A stretch of DNA of 64,000 nucleotides from Acidobacteriota bacterium (lineage in GTDB: Bacteria; Acidobacteriota; Terriglobia; Acidiferrales; UBA7541), in the NCBI GenBank assembly GCA_013289835.1, contig JABCZG010000002.1, positions 1 through 64,000 of the forward strand, written 5' to 3'. Numbering within the stretch: position 1 is the stretch's first letter; each line of letters opens with the position of its first letter. Below the pieces are notes generated by a model that was not told the DNA's origin, made no database searches, and saw only the letters and a list, made by a program, of their open reading frames with translations. This document shows positions 54,934 to 62,927 of the stretch, in pieces. Position numbers and translations under genes: made by a program.

Positions 54934-57807
54934 CTAGGTTCCCGCCACATTTGCGGAGCCGTCGCGTTCGATTTCGGCGAGGGCTTCGCTGCAACGTTCG
55001 CAGACGGTGGGATAACGCGAGTTTTCGCCAATATGAGTTGAATAGTTCCAGCAACGCTCGCATTTTTTTCCGTCGGCGCGTTCGATCTTGATAGAAAGTT
55101 CCGGCAACGATTCGGCTGGAACGGATCCGGGGCTTGGGGACGGCTCGACTTTGACTTGCGAAACGATGAGAAGCGCGGGGAGAAGGGATTGCTTCTCTTC
55201 GAGAAGTTTTTGCAGTCCTGCCGCTTCCGGCCGCGCGTGCAAATGAACTTTTGCTTCGAGGCCGCCGCCGATGGTCTTGGCGGCGCGGGCTTGTTCGAGT
55301 ACGACTAAGACGGCGGCGCGAACTTGTGCGAGCCGTTCCCATTTTTCGGCTGCAGCTTTGTCGGTTCCGCCAGCGAGGACGTTTGCTTCGGGGAATAGCG
55401 CCATGTGCACGCTGTCGGGCTCGCCGGGGGCTTTCTGCAAATACTTCCAGATTTCCTCGGAGGTGAAGACGAGGACGGGAGCGGCCAGGCGCACCAGGGC
55501 GCTGGTGATTTTCCAGACGGCGGTTTGCGCGGAGCGGCGCGACTTGCTCTTGGCGGCTTTGGTGTACAAGCGATCCTTGAGCACGTCGAAATAAAACGAG
55601 CTGAGGTCCACTACGCAGTAATCGTGGATGGCGTGATAGACGCGATGGAATTCGTAGTTCGAATACCATTCGCGGCATTTCTTCACGAGTTCAGCGGTGC
55701 GATCGAGCATCCAGCGATCGATTTCCTCGAGATGCTCGTTCGAAAGCGCGTCGCGCGAAGGATCGAAATCACTTAAATTGCCGAGCGCGAATCGGAAGGT
55801 GTTGCGAATTTTGCGATAGGCTTCGCTGAGCTGCGTCATGACGCGCTCGCTCATTTTGACGTCGGCTTGGTATTCGACGGAAGCAACCCACAGGCGAAGC
55901 AAATCGGCGCCCCAGCGCTCGCAAATTTCGATCGGGTACAGAGCGTTGCCAAGTGATTTGGACATCGGGCGGCCTTGTTCGTCGAGCGTCCAGCCGTGGG
56001 TGACCACGCCGCGATACGGCGCGCCGTCGCGCACGCCCGTGGCCACGAGCAGCGAACTATGGAACCAGCCGCGATATTGGTCGGGGCCTTCGAGATAAAC
56101 ATCGGCGGGCCACTCCGGGCCTTTTAGAACGGAGAGATTCGAAGAACCGGAATCGAACCATACATCGAGAATGTCGTTTTCCTTGCGCCACTTTGTCGCG
56201 CCGCACGAGCATTTGGTTCCGGCGGGAAGCAATTCCTCGGGTGTGTGCTGGTACCACGCGTCGGCGCCTTCTTTTTCGAACCACTTCACGACGTTTCGAA
56301 GCGCGGCGAAATCCTCGAGGCGCGTGCCGCAGGCGTCGCAATAGAAAACGATGATGGGCACGCCCCAAAAACGTTGCCGCGAGACACACCAGTCCGGGCG
56401 CTTTTCGATCATCTCGTACATGCGCTCTTCGCCCCACGCCGGGATCCATTTCACAGCGGGAATTTCTTCGAGCGCTTCCTGACGCAGTGTCTTTTGTTTT
56501 CCATGCGCAGCCGCATCCATTTTGATGAACCACTGTTCCGTCGCCCGGAAAATCACGGGGTTGTGGCAGCGCCAGCAATGCGGATAGCTGTGCTTGTATT
56601 CGTGATGGCCGAGTAACGCGTCGCGATCGCGGAGCAGTTTCACGATGATGGGATTCGCGGTGAAAACATCTTTGCCTTTGTATTCCGGCAGACCTTCGAG
56701 ATAAACGCCCTTGTCATCCAGCGGCGCGTACGTTTCGAGTCCATATTTTTGGCCAGTGATAAAGTCTTCGGCGCCGTGACCGGGCGCGGTGTGGACAATT
56801 CCGGTGCCCTGATCGAGCTCGACGTAGTCTGCCAGCACTGCGGGCACGATTCTGTCTAGAAATGGATGCCGGAATCGCAAACCAGCTTCGCTCGCGAGAT
56901 ATTGGCCGGAGTACGTCTTGAGAGTTGTTCCTGGGTTCTTGCGCCCAATCGCTTCCCAAACGGTGCGATGAAGTTGGTGCGCAACGATTTCCACGTCACC
57001 ATCTGTTTCGACAGCGGCGTATTCGAACGCCGGATTAAACGCCAGCGCCATGCTTGCGGGAATCGTCCATGGTGTCGTTGTCCAGATGATGGCGTAAACA
57101 TTTTTGCCCTTGAGCTCTGCGGGAATCTTGTCCGCGTTTGCGCCGTCCTGCACGAGTTTGTATCGCACGTAGATGGAGGGGCTGGTGTGATCTTCGTATT
57201 CGACTTCGGCTTCGGCGAGGGCGGTGCTATCAACGAGACACCAATAGACGGGTTTGCGGCCGCGATAGACGTAGCCCTTCTCCATGAAATCGAGGAACGC
57301 ACCGGCGATGGTGGCCTCGTATTCGTGGCTCATGGTCAGGTAGGGATCGTTCCAGCGGCCAAAAATGCCGAGGCGCTTGAAGTCTCGTTTGTGCTGCTCG
57401 ACGAAGCGCGTGGCGAACTGACGGCAGAGCTTTCGAAACTCGGCGGGGGGAACTTTTCCCTTCCCGCCCAGCTCTTTTTCCACTTGGGTTTCGATGGGCA
57501 GTCCGTGGCAGTCCCAGCCGGGGACGTAGGGAGCGTAGTGCCCTGCCATGCTTTTCGTTCGAACAACCAAATCCTTGAGGATTTTGTTGAGGCCGGTGCC
57601 GAGATGGATTTCGCCGGTGGGGTACGGTGGACCATCATGCAAAACGAATAGAGGCTTGCCTTTGCGCGCTTCGAGGATGCGCTCGTAGATGCTTCCCGCG
57701 TACCAGGCATCGAGCTGTTTTGGCTCATTCAGAGGCAGGCTGGCCTTCATCGGGAAATCCGTTTTGGGCAGGTTCAGCGTTTTCTTCAGTTCGAGTGGTT
57801 CGGCCAT
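54934..57807 (-). CDS. ileS: Isoleucyl-tRNA synthetase
   Basis: A 957-residue class I aminoacyl-tRNA synthetase charging tRNA-Ile. HIGH-type motif in PTGEIHLGTGLNKILKD, KMSKS-type loop GRPMSKSLGNALYP, an editing CP1 domain between them (TTTPWTIPASMALAFNP), and the C-terminal zinc finger KCERCWNYSTHIG ... TVCERCSEAL typical of bacterial-type enzymes. It begins the leftward run that continues into lspA. Confidence 0.96.
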   Translation of the reverse strand: MAEPLELKKTLNLPKTDFPMKASLPLNEPKQLDAWYAGSIYERILEARKGKPLFVLHDGPPYPTGEIHLGTGLNKILKDLVVRTKSMAGHYAPYVPGWDCHGLPIETQVEKELGGKGKVPPAEFRKLCRQFATRFVEQHKRDFKRLGIFGRWNDPYLTMSHEYEATIAGAFLDFMEKGYVYRGRKPVYWCLVDSTALAEAEVEYEDHTSPSIYVRYKLVQDGANADKIPAELKGKNVYAIIWTTTPWTIPASMALAFNPAFEYAAVETDGDVEIVAHQLHRTVWEAIGRKNPGTTLKTYSGQYLASEAGLRFRHPFLDRIVPAVLADYVELDQGTGIVHTAPGHGAEDFITGQKYGLETYAPLDDKGVYLEGLPEYKGKDVFTANPIIVKLLRDRDALLGHHEYKHSYPHCWRCHNPVIFRATEQWFIKMDAAAHGKQKTLRQEALEEIPAVKWIPAWGEERMYEMIEKRPDWCVSRQRFWGVPIIVFYCDACGTRLEDFAALRNVVKWFEKEGADAWYQHTPEELLPAGTKCSCGATKWRKENDILDVWFDSGSSNLSVLKGPEWPADVYLEGPDQYRGWFHSSLLVATGVRDGAPYRGVVTHGWTLDEQGRPMSKSLGNALYPIEICERWGADLLRLWVASVEYQADVKMSERVMTQLSEAYRKIRNTFRFALGNLSDFDPSRDALSNEHLEEIDRWMLDRTAELVKKCREWYSNYEFHRVYHAIHDYCVVDLSSFYFDVLKDRLYTKAAKSKSRRSAQTAVWKITSALVRLAAPVLVFTSEEIWKYLQKAPGEPDSVHMALFPEANVLAGGTDKAAAEKWERLAQVRAAVLVVLEQARAAKTIGGGLEAKVHLHARPEAAGLQKLLEEKQSLLPALLIVSQVKVEPSPSPGSVPAESLPELSIKIERADGKKCERCWNYSTHIGENSRYPTVCERCSEALAEIERDGSANVAGT

Positions 57808-57978
57808 GGATGTGAGCGCTTGAAAATCTCCTTATTTGCCTGCAAACCGCCGATGGATGTTGCGTATCCGCGGCACGATTGGATCGCGTACTCTCCGCGG
57901 GATGTATGCTCAGTACTGACCGTACGGAGGTTCAGGTGTACGGCCGGAAACATCGGAAAGCAGTGTAAGCACGTATGT

Positions 57979-58075
57979 TACAATGAATAGGAGTTGGTGT
58001 CAGCCATGGGGGGCGCGCAACCTTTCCTGGCTGGCTCGAATCTTATCGGTTAAGCACACCGAAGACGGTGCTTTT
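57979..58075 (+). promoter_or_regulatory. Leader of the TonB-like gene with short ORF and hairpin
   Basis: A TACAAT -10 box (57979-57984) lies upstream. A 15-codon frame starting ATG 58006 ends TAA at 58051-58053, and a hairpin with stem CACCG-AAGA-CGGTG (58057-58070) follows at once, then CTTTT. This resembles a leader peptide next to a weak terminator. It lies 30-90 bp before the TonB-like start. No riboswitch consensus recognised. Confidence 0.3.
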
Positions 58076-58098
58076 GCGTCTAAAGAACGAGGGGACCT

Positions 58099-59340
58099 GT
58101 GCCGGACAAGATTATCAATCTTCTGCCGCCTGAACTGGCAAAGGCCAGAGTGTCCGCGACACCCGAGGCGCCGGTACCAGTGCCATCCACAGCAGTGCCG
58201 AAATTCGCCAAACCCCAAATCCTTATCCCCGACAATTTTTGGTCGAATCTGAAGCAGTTCTTGACGGAACGGCCGATTAACGTACGCGAGCGCGCGGATG
58301 CACCGTTCACGAAGACGTCGTTTGGCGCCGGAATGGGCGACAACCTCAAGGATTTTCTGAGCGCAAAGCCTGTGCCCAAGGGACCTGTCAATAGCAAGCT
58401 GGCTGTGGCCTGGGGCGCGAATTTCGGTGGTTTCGGGACGCGCATCAAGGAGTTTTTCTCGCCTCCCAAGCAAGCGCCGCTGCCCTTTGCCGTAAAGCCG
58501 ATGAAAGTAAAAGACATCTGGTCGAAGGATGAAAACTTCGGCTGGAGCCAGGGAATCGCCGTTGGATTGCACGTCGCGGTCATCGCTCTTCTGGTCATCC
58601 CAATTTTTACGAATATGCTGCCGGCTTCGACGGAAGCCAAGAACAAGCAGATTGACATTACGCCACTGGATATTTCGCCGTATATGTCGAAGCTACCTGC
58701 GGGCGCGGATAAGGCCGGCGGTGGCGGCGGCGGTGGCGACCGTTCGCAATTGCCTCCTACAAAGGGCCGCGCGCCGAAATTCAAGTGGACGCAATTCACT
58801 CCACCGGAAGCGACGCTCAAGAATCCGAATCCAAAGTTGCCGATGGATCCGTCACTGCTCGGCCCGCCTGATCTGAAAGTGGCGAATCCGCCGCTGACGA
58901 ACATGGGCGATCCGCTGGCGGCCAGTGTGAATTATTCGGGCGGCCCAGGCGGGGGCGGGGGCATTGGCACGGGTGAAGCTGGCGGTATCGGCAGCGGCTC
59001 GGGCGGAGGTCTTGGACCCGGGGAAGGCGGCGGCACCGGCGGAGGTGCGTTCCGCGCCGGCGTGAATGGCGTGGGCTCGCCTGTGTGTATCTACTGCCCG
59101 CAGCCAGAATATTCGGATGAAGCGCGCAAGGCGAAGTATCAAGGAACGGTGTTACTGGACGTAACGGTTACAGCAGACGGGCGCGTGATTAATCCCGTGG
59201 TCATCAAGGGCCCGGGCTTGGGGCTGGAAGAAAAAGCGCTGGCGCAGGTGAAGAATTGGAAGATGCGTGCGGCGGTCGGACCGGGCGGCAAGCCTGTGAA
59301 TTGCCGCGTGCAGATTGAAGTTACGTTCCACCTCTATTAG
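58099..59340 (+). CDS. TonB-like energy transducer (1)
   Basis: A 413-residue protein starting with GTG after AGGGG. A long cytoplasmic Pro-rich N-terminus (about 145 residues, unusual for TonB) precedes one transmembrane helix (IAVGLHVAVIALLVIPIF, about 152-170). A Gly-rich periplasmic linker (GGPGGGGGIGTGEAGG) leads to the TonB C-terminal domain, with PEYSDEARKAKYQGTVLLDVTV and LGLEEKALAQVKNWKM. It should pass proton-motive energy from ExbBD to outer-membrane receptors; ExbB and ExbD are not in the window. Confidence 0.87.
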   Translation: MPDKIINLLPPELAKARVSATPEAPVPVPSTAVPKFAKPQILIPDNFWSNLKQFLTERPINVRERADAPFTKTSFGAGMGDNLKDFLSAKPVPKGPVNSKLAVAWGANFGGFGTRIKEFFSPPKQAPLPFAVKPMKVKDIWSKDENFGWSQGIAVGLHVAVIALLVIPIFTNMLPASTEAKNKQIDITPLDISPYMSKLPAGADKAGGGGGGGDRSQLPPTKGRAPKFKWTQFTPPEATLKNPNPKLPMDPSLLGPPDLKVANPPLTNMGDPLAASVNYSGGPGGGGGIGTGEAGGIGSGSGGGLGPGEGGGTGGGAFRAGVNGVGSPVCIYCPQPEYSDEARKAKYQGTVLLDVTVTADGRVINPVVIKGPGLGLEEKALAQVKNWKMRAAVGPGGKPVNCRVQIEVTFHLY

Positions 59341-59573
59341 CAAGACATTTCCGAAGATCATTCGAGTCGCGTCATCTCGACACCTAGCGGTCTGTCTTCT
59401 CAAATCTCCCTAAGATTTCTATTCGCGTCGCGTTGGCACTTCTTGAATCGTCTTGCGAACAACGGGCCAGTTGCGGGCAACCAATCCGATGAGATGGGAT
59501 TCTGAGTGGGCATTCGCCGATCGTCTCCACCCGGTGTTCGGCTAAATTCGGAGGCGCTCGCGGAGGTCTGTCC

Positions 59574-60518
59574 ATGGGCGAACCGCTTTCGCGTTTGTTT
59601 GCTCCGCTGCAGCCGTCGAGAGACTCCTGGATGCACCGCGTCCGCGACAATTTCCAGCAATTACTTACACCCGCGAGAATTTTCACGTCATCCGCGAACG
59701 GGGCGCCGATTCACCTGCTTCGGGCGGAGAAGTCTGCGCACACGAGCCAGGCGCAGGGCGCATCCATTCTGAGCCACGCGGTGATCCTCGGCGCATTGGC
59801 AATTCTCGCTCTCCACCCACCCGGTTCAAAACCTGATCCGCTTCCCCTAGGCGGAAAAATCCCGAGTTACATTGCGGTGCCATCGCATTTTCTTGACAGT
59901 CTTCGCGGTCACAATCCAAATGGTGGGTCCGGGAGCGGCTCCGGGCATGATCTCCTTCCTCCCACTCAAGGGAATCTCCCGCCGCGATCTGCGATCCAAC
60001 TCTTGAAACCGACGCTTCCGCAGAATCAGAATCCGGAGCTGCCGATTCCTCCGACGATTCTGGATCCATCTGCGCCCCGGATATTGACGTCAGTGGCCAA
60101 CCTTGGTTTACCGTGGATGCGCGATCAAAATAATTCCTCTGGTCCCGGAAAAGGCAACACGATCGGCAATGGGCCGGGAGATTCCATCGGCAGTTCGCCA
60201 GGCGATCAGGCCGGAGAAGGCGGGCCGCCGGGGTTCTATCAGGCGGGCGTGGTGCTGCCAAGGTGCGGGTATTGCCCGGATCCGCAATACACGGACGAGG
60301 CGCGCGAGGCCAAGTTGCAGGGAACGGTGACGCTGCAGGTTTTGGTGGGAGCGGATGGACGCGCTTCGCAGATCCGGATTGCGCGAGGGATCGGGTTGGG
60401 GCTGGATGACCGAGCAGTGCAGTCTGTTCGCGGGTGGAAATTTATTCCCGCGCGCGATGCAGCGCGGCGCGCCGTTCCGGCGTGGGTTACGGTCGAGGCC
60501 GTGTTTCGGCTCTTCTAG
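59574..60518 (+). CDS. TonB-like energy transducer (2)
   Basis: A 314-residue relative of the preceding protein. A shorter cytoplasmic start, one hydrophobic helix (HAVILGALAILALHP, about 67-82), a Gly/Ser/Asn-rich linker (GPGKGNTIGNGPGDSIGSSPG) and a TonB C-terminal domain (PQYTDEAREAKLQGTVTLQVLV, LGLDDRAVQSVRGWKF). GGAGG lies 8 bp before ATG. The two TonB-like genes are tandem with 233 bp between and probably arose by duplication, perhaps serving different receptors. Confidence 0.87.
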   Translation: MGEPLSRLFAPLQPSRDSWMHRVRDNFQQLLTPARIFTSSANGAPIHLLRAEKSAHTSQAQGASILSHAVILGALAILALHPPGSKPDPLPLGGKIPSYIAVPSHFLDSLRGHNPNGGSGSGSGHDLLPPTQGNLPPRSAIQLLKPTLPQNQNPELPIPPTILDPSAPRILTSVANLGLPWMRDQNNSSGPGKGNTIGNGPGDSIGSSPGDQAGEGGPPGFYQAGVVLPRCGYCPDPQYTDEAREAKLQGTVTLQVLVGADGRASQIRIARGIGLGLDDRAVQSVRGWKFIPARDAARRAVPAWVTVEAVFRLF

Positions 60519-60551
60519 ACAGATTTGTGGCAGCGGAGTAGCATTTTTGGC

Positions 60552-60788
60552 GTGCCATACGAGTTTACAGAATACGAATCCGAGCCGGAGCCGCAGGCGT
60601 CGTTCGCGCGCGGCGGTGGACCGCCGCGGAAACGCACAGGCATTGGCGTGTTGGATCCGCCTCTTCAACCGAGGAGGCCACCCGGGCCAATCCCAGCCGC
60701 ACCAACAAGCTTGGCCTGGCGGATCGCGGGGGCGTTGCTGCTCGCGGTTCTTGCGATTGGAATTTTTCTGCTGTTGTTCGTGAAGTAG
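60552..60788 (+). CDS. Small tail-anchored hypothetical protein
   Basis: A 78-residue protein, Pro/Arg-rich and unstructured at first (RGGGPPRKRTGIGVLDPP) with one C-terminal hydrophobic helix (IAGALLLAVLAIGIFLLLFV). I use GTG 60552 (VPYEFTEYESEPE); a TTG start at 60525 is also open. It follows TonB-like gene 2 by 33 bp. Function is unknown. Confidence 0.5.
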   Translation: MPYEFTEYESEPEPQASFARGGGPPRKRTGIGVLDPPLQPRRPPGPIPAAPTSLAWRIAGALLLAVLAIGIFLLLFVK

Positions 60789-60856
60789 TGACCGATTCAA
60801 GAAACCTGCTTTCTGCTTTTGTGCGTGGCCGCGTGACAATCTGCTACGATTTGCGC

Positions 60857-61711
60857 ATGAGAAAAGCATCTATTTTCACCGTGGGCCTGGCGTTGTGTGC
60901 CTTGTGTTTTGCAGGGGCGGCGCGGGGGCAAAGCGAGACTGGCAGGCTGGAGCTGGCGGCACGCGTGACCCCGAGCGCGGCGAAGCCGGAGCCGGTGCGG
61001 CAATTCACGTTTTACGTGCTGACCAAGAGTTATGAGGATATCGTCAAGGACGTGGAGGAAAAAGATCCCATTCCGCCGCGCAAAGAGTTTATTGATGGAC
61101 TGAAGGTTTCTCCGGAACTGCGCGAGTGGCTCAAGGATCACGACACTCTGGACCTGACGGCGCCGGATTTGGACAAATTGCTTAACCCGGATGACATTTT
61201 AAAGGTTCCGGAGTTTTTGCTCGCCTATGAGAGGTCCAACAGCGGAGGCGTGACCAAAGGGCTTCCGAAGCCGAAATACACGGAAAAGGACAAGAAGGAA
61301 CACCCCGAGAAATACGAAAAGCTGAGAGCGGAATACCTGGCGGCGCTCAAGAAATTCATCAAGGCGTATCCCGAGACGGTGTCGGGAGTGGAGCTGGAAC
61401 TGGACGGGGTGAATCCGCAAAGCAAGTGGGCGGCGATCCAGAGCGAGCGTAACAGACGGGTACAGCACCTGGCGCCGGATACCGCGCAGATCAATTACCT
61501 GGCGGCGAAGGCGGACACCGACCTTGATGGCAAGGCGGCGATTTCCGGACTGGCTCCCGGGAAGTATTGGATTAGCTCGCTGAACCTGAACGCGGCCGCG
61601 GGTGATGTGCGATTGCGCTGGGACATTCCCGTGAGCATTCAAGCAGGACAGACGACGCGGGTTGAATTGAGCAATCTGAATTCCACCGAGGCACGGAGCT
61701 ACAAACCTTAG
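60857..61711 (+). CDS. Secreted hypothetical protein
   Basis: A 284-residue exported protein: signal peptide (FTVGLALCALCFAGAARGQ), a region ITFYVL-like QFTFYVLTKSYEDIVKDVEE, a charged helical middle (PKYTEKDKKEHPEKYEKLRAEYLAALKKFIKAYP) and a C-terminal prealbumin-like beta unit (AAISGLAPGKYWISSLN, IPVSIQAGQTTRVELSNL). No enzyme motif is visible. A TACGAT -10-like box ends 6 bp before ATG 60857, with no good -35 or ribosome binding site, so it may be leaderless. Confidence 0.6.
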   Translation: MRKASIFTVGLALCALCFAGAARGQSETGRLELAARVTPSAAKPEPVRQFTFYVLTKSYEDIVKDVEEKDPIPPRKEFIDGLKVSPELREWLKDHDTLDLTAPDLDKLLNPDDILKVPEFLLAYERSNSGGVTKGLPKPKYTEKDKKEHPEKYEKLRAEYLAALKKFIKAYPETVSGVELELDGVNPQSKWAAIQSERNRRVQHLAPDTAQINYLAAKADTDLDGKAAISGLAPGKYWISSLNLNAAAGDVRLRWDIPVSIQAGQTTRVELSNLNSTEARSYKP

Positions 61712-61731
61712 CGCCGCTGCGCGCCGCCGCC

Positions 61732-62685
61732 ATGGGGACGCCCTTCCGCTGGATCGCGTTCAATGTTTTTATCCTTCTTGCGATCGCGCTGGACCTACGC
61801 GTATTTCACCGGCGACCACACAAAGTTGGGATTCGCGAGGCGGCGCTAGCCAGCTGCGGATGGATCGGCGTTTCCATTTTATTCGGGGCTGGCGTGTTTT
61901 ATTTCCGAGGACATCAGCCGGCGCTTGAATTTTTTACCGGCTACCTGATTGAAAAAGCCCTTAGCGTTGACAACCTGTTTCTATTTCTGTTGATTTTCCG
62001 AGCGTTTGCGGTGGACGAGCGGATGCAGCACCGGCTGCTGGAGTGGGGGGTGATCGGCGCGCTGGTGATGCGCGGGGCGATGATTGTCGTCGGGGCGGAG
62101 CTGATCGAGCACTTTTCCTGGGTGTTGTATCTGCTCGGAGCTTTCATCGTTTATGCAGGGCTGCGGCTGTTTTTCGTCAAGAAAGTGGAAATCCATCCTG
62201 AGCAAAACAGTATTTTCCGATTCGCCACCAAACATCTTCGGGTGACGCACGAGTATGAGGGCGAACGATTCTTCGTGCGGACTGGAGGAAAGCTATTTGC
62301 TACTCCACTGTTTCTTGTTTTGCTGGTGGTGGAAGTCACGGACGTGACTCTGGCGGTGGATTCGATTCCCGCGGTATTCGGGATTACGCGCGATCCATTT
62401 ATCGTGTACACGTCAAATGTTTTCGCGATTCTGGGGCTGCGCGCGCTGTATTTTCTGCTGGCGGGCGTTCTCGATCGCTTGCGCTACCTGGATGAGGGGC
62501 TGGCGATTGTACTGGTCTTCATCGGAGGGAAAATGATCGGGGAGCCATGGGTGCACATTCCGGTGGACATTTCGCTGCTGGTGGTGGGAGGAGTGCTGCT
62601 GATCGCGCTGGTGGCGTCGCTGGTGATCCCGGCAAAGAAAAAGCGTAGAAGTCAGTCGTCTTCAAACATCAATTCGTCCACGTAA
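61732..62685 (+). CDS. TerC family membrane protein
   Basis: A 317-residue integral membrane protein of the TerC/Alx family, linked to manganese or tellurite handling in relatives. Hydrophobic helices run throughout, with the family acidic sites in FFTGYLIEKALSVDNLFLFLLIF and VVEVTDVTLAVDSIPAVFGIT (paired Asp/Glu that may carry metal). A basic Ser-rich tail ends the protein. The last 34 bases overlap the convergent zinc-finger gene. Confidence 0.9.
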   Translation: MGTPFRWIAFNVFILLAIALDLRVFHRRPHKVGIREAALASCGWIGVSILFGAGVFYFRGHQPALEFFTGYLIEKALSVDNLFLFLLIFRAFAVDERMQHRLLEWGVIGALVMRGAMIVVGAELIEHFSWVLYLLGAFIVYAGLRLFFVKKVEIHPEQNSIFRFATKHLRVTHEYEGERFFVRTGGKLFATPLFLVLLVVEVTDVTLAVDSIPAVFGITRDPFIVYTSNVFAILGLRALYFLLAGVLDRLRYLDEGLAIVLVFIGGKMIGEPWVHIPVDISLLVVGGVLLIALVASLVIPAKKKRRSQSSSNINSST

Positions 62686-62918
62686 CACCACATCCAGCGT
62701 TCGCCCGGTTCGAGGGAACGGACGATGGGGTGCTTGGTGGAATGAAAATGTTTTGTGGCGTGTTTATTCTTGGATGAGTCGCAGCAGCCGACGTGTCCGC
62801 AGATCAGACACAGGCGCAGGTGCACCCAGGTGTCGCCCATCTTCAGGCACTCTTCGCAGCCCTTTGTTTTCGGCTTGACGTTCTTGATTTGATCGAGGTG
62901 CGTGCAGGTTTCGGCCAT
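62652..62918 (-). CDS. UBP-type zinc-finger protein
   Basis: An 88-residue protein that is almost wholly one zf-UBP domain: CTHLDQIKNVKP, CEECLKMGDTWVHLRLCLICGHVGCCD, and a His-rich end (KHATKHFHSTKHPIVRSLE) with WMWCYVDELMFE. In eukaryotes this domain binds the free C-terminus of ubiquitin; in bacteria the partner is unknown. GAGGAAA precedes ATG. Its 3' end overlaps the terC 3' end. Confidence 0.85.
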   Translation of the reverse strand: MAETCTHLDQIKNVKPKTKGCEECLKMGDTWVHLRLCLICGHVGCCDSSKNKHATKHFHSTKHPIVRSLEPGERWMWCYVDELMFEDD

Positions 62919-62927
62919 GGGGTTTCC

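Noticed and set aside
57985..58098. Riboswitch before the TonB-like gene
   Set aside because: None of the cobalamin or cyclic-di-GMP consensus elements could be found; only a short ORF and one hairpin are visible.
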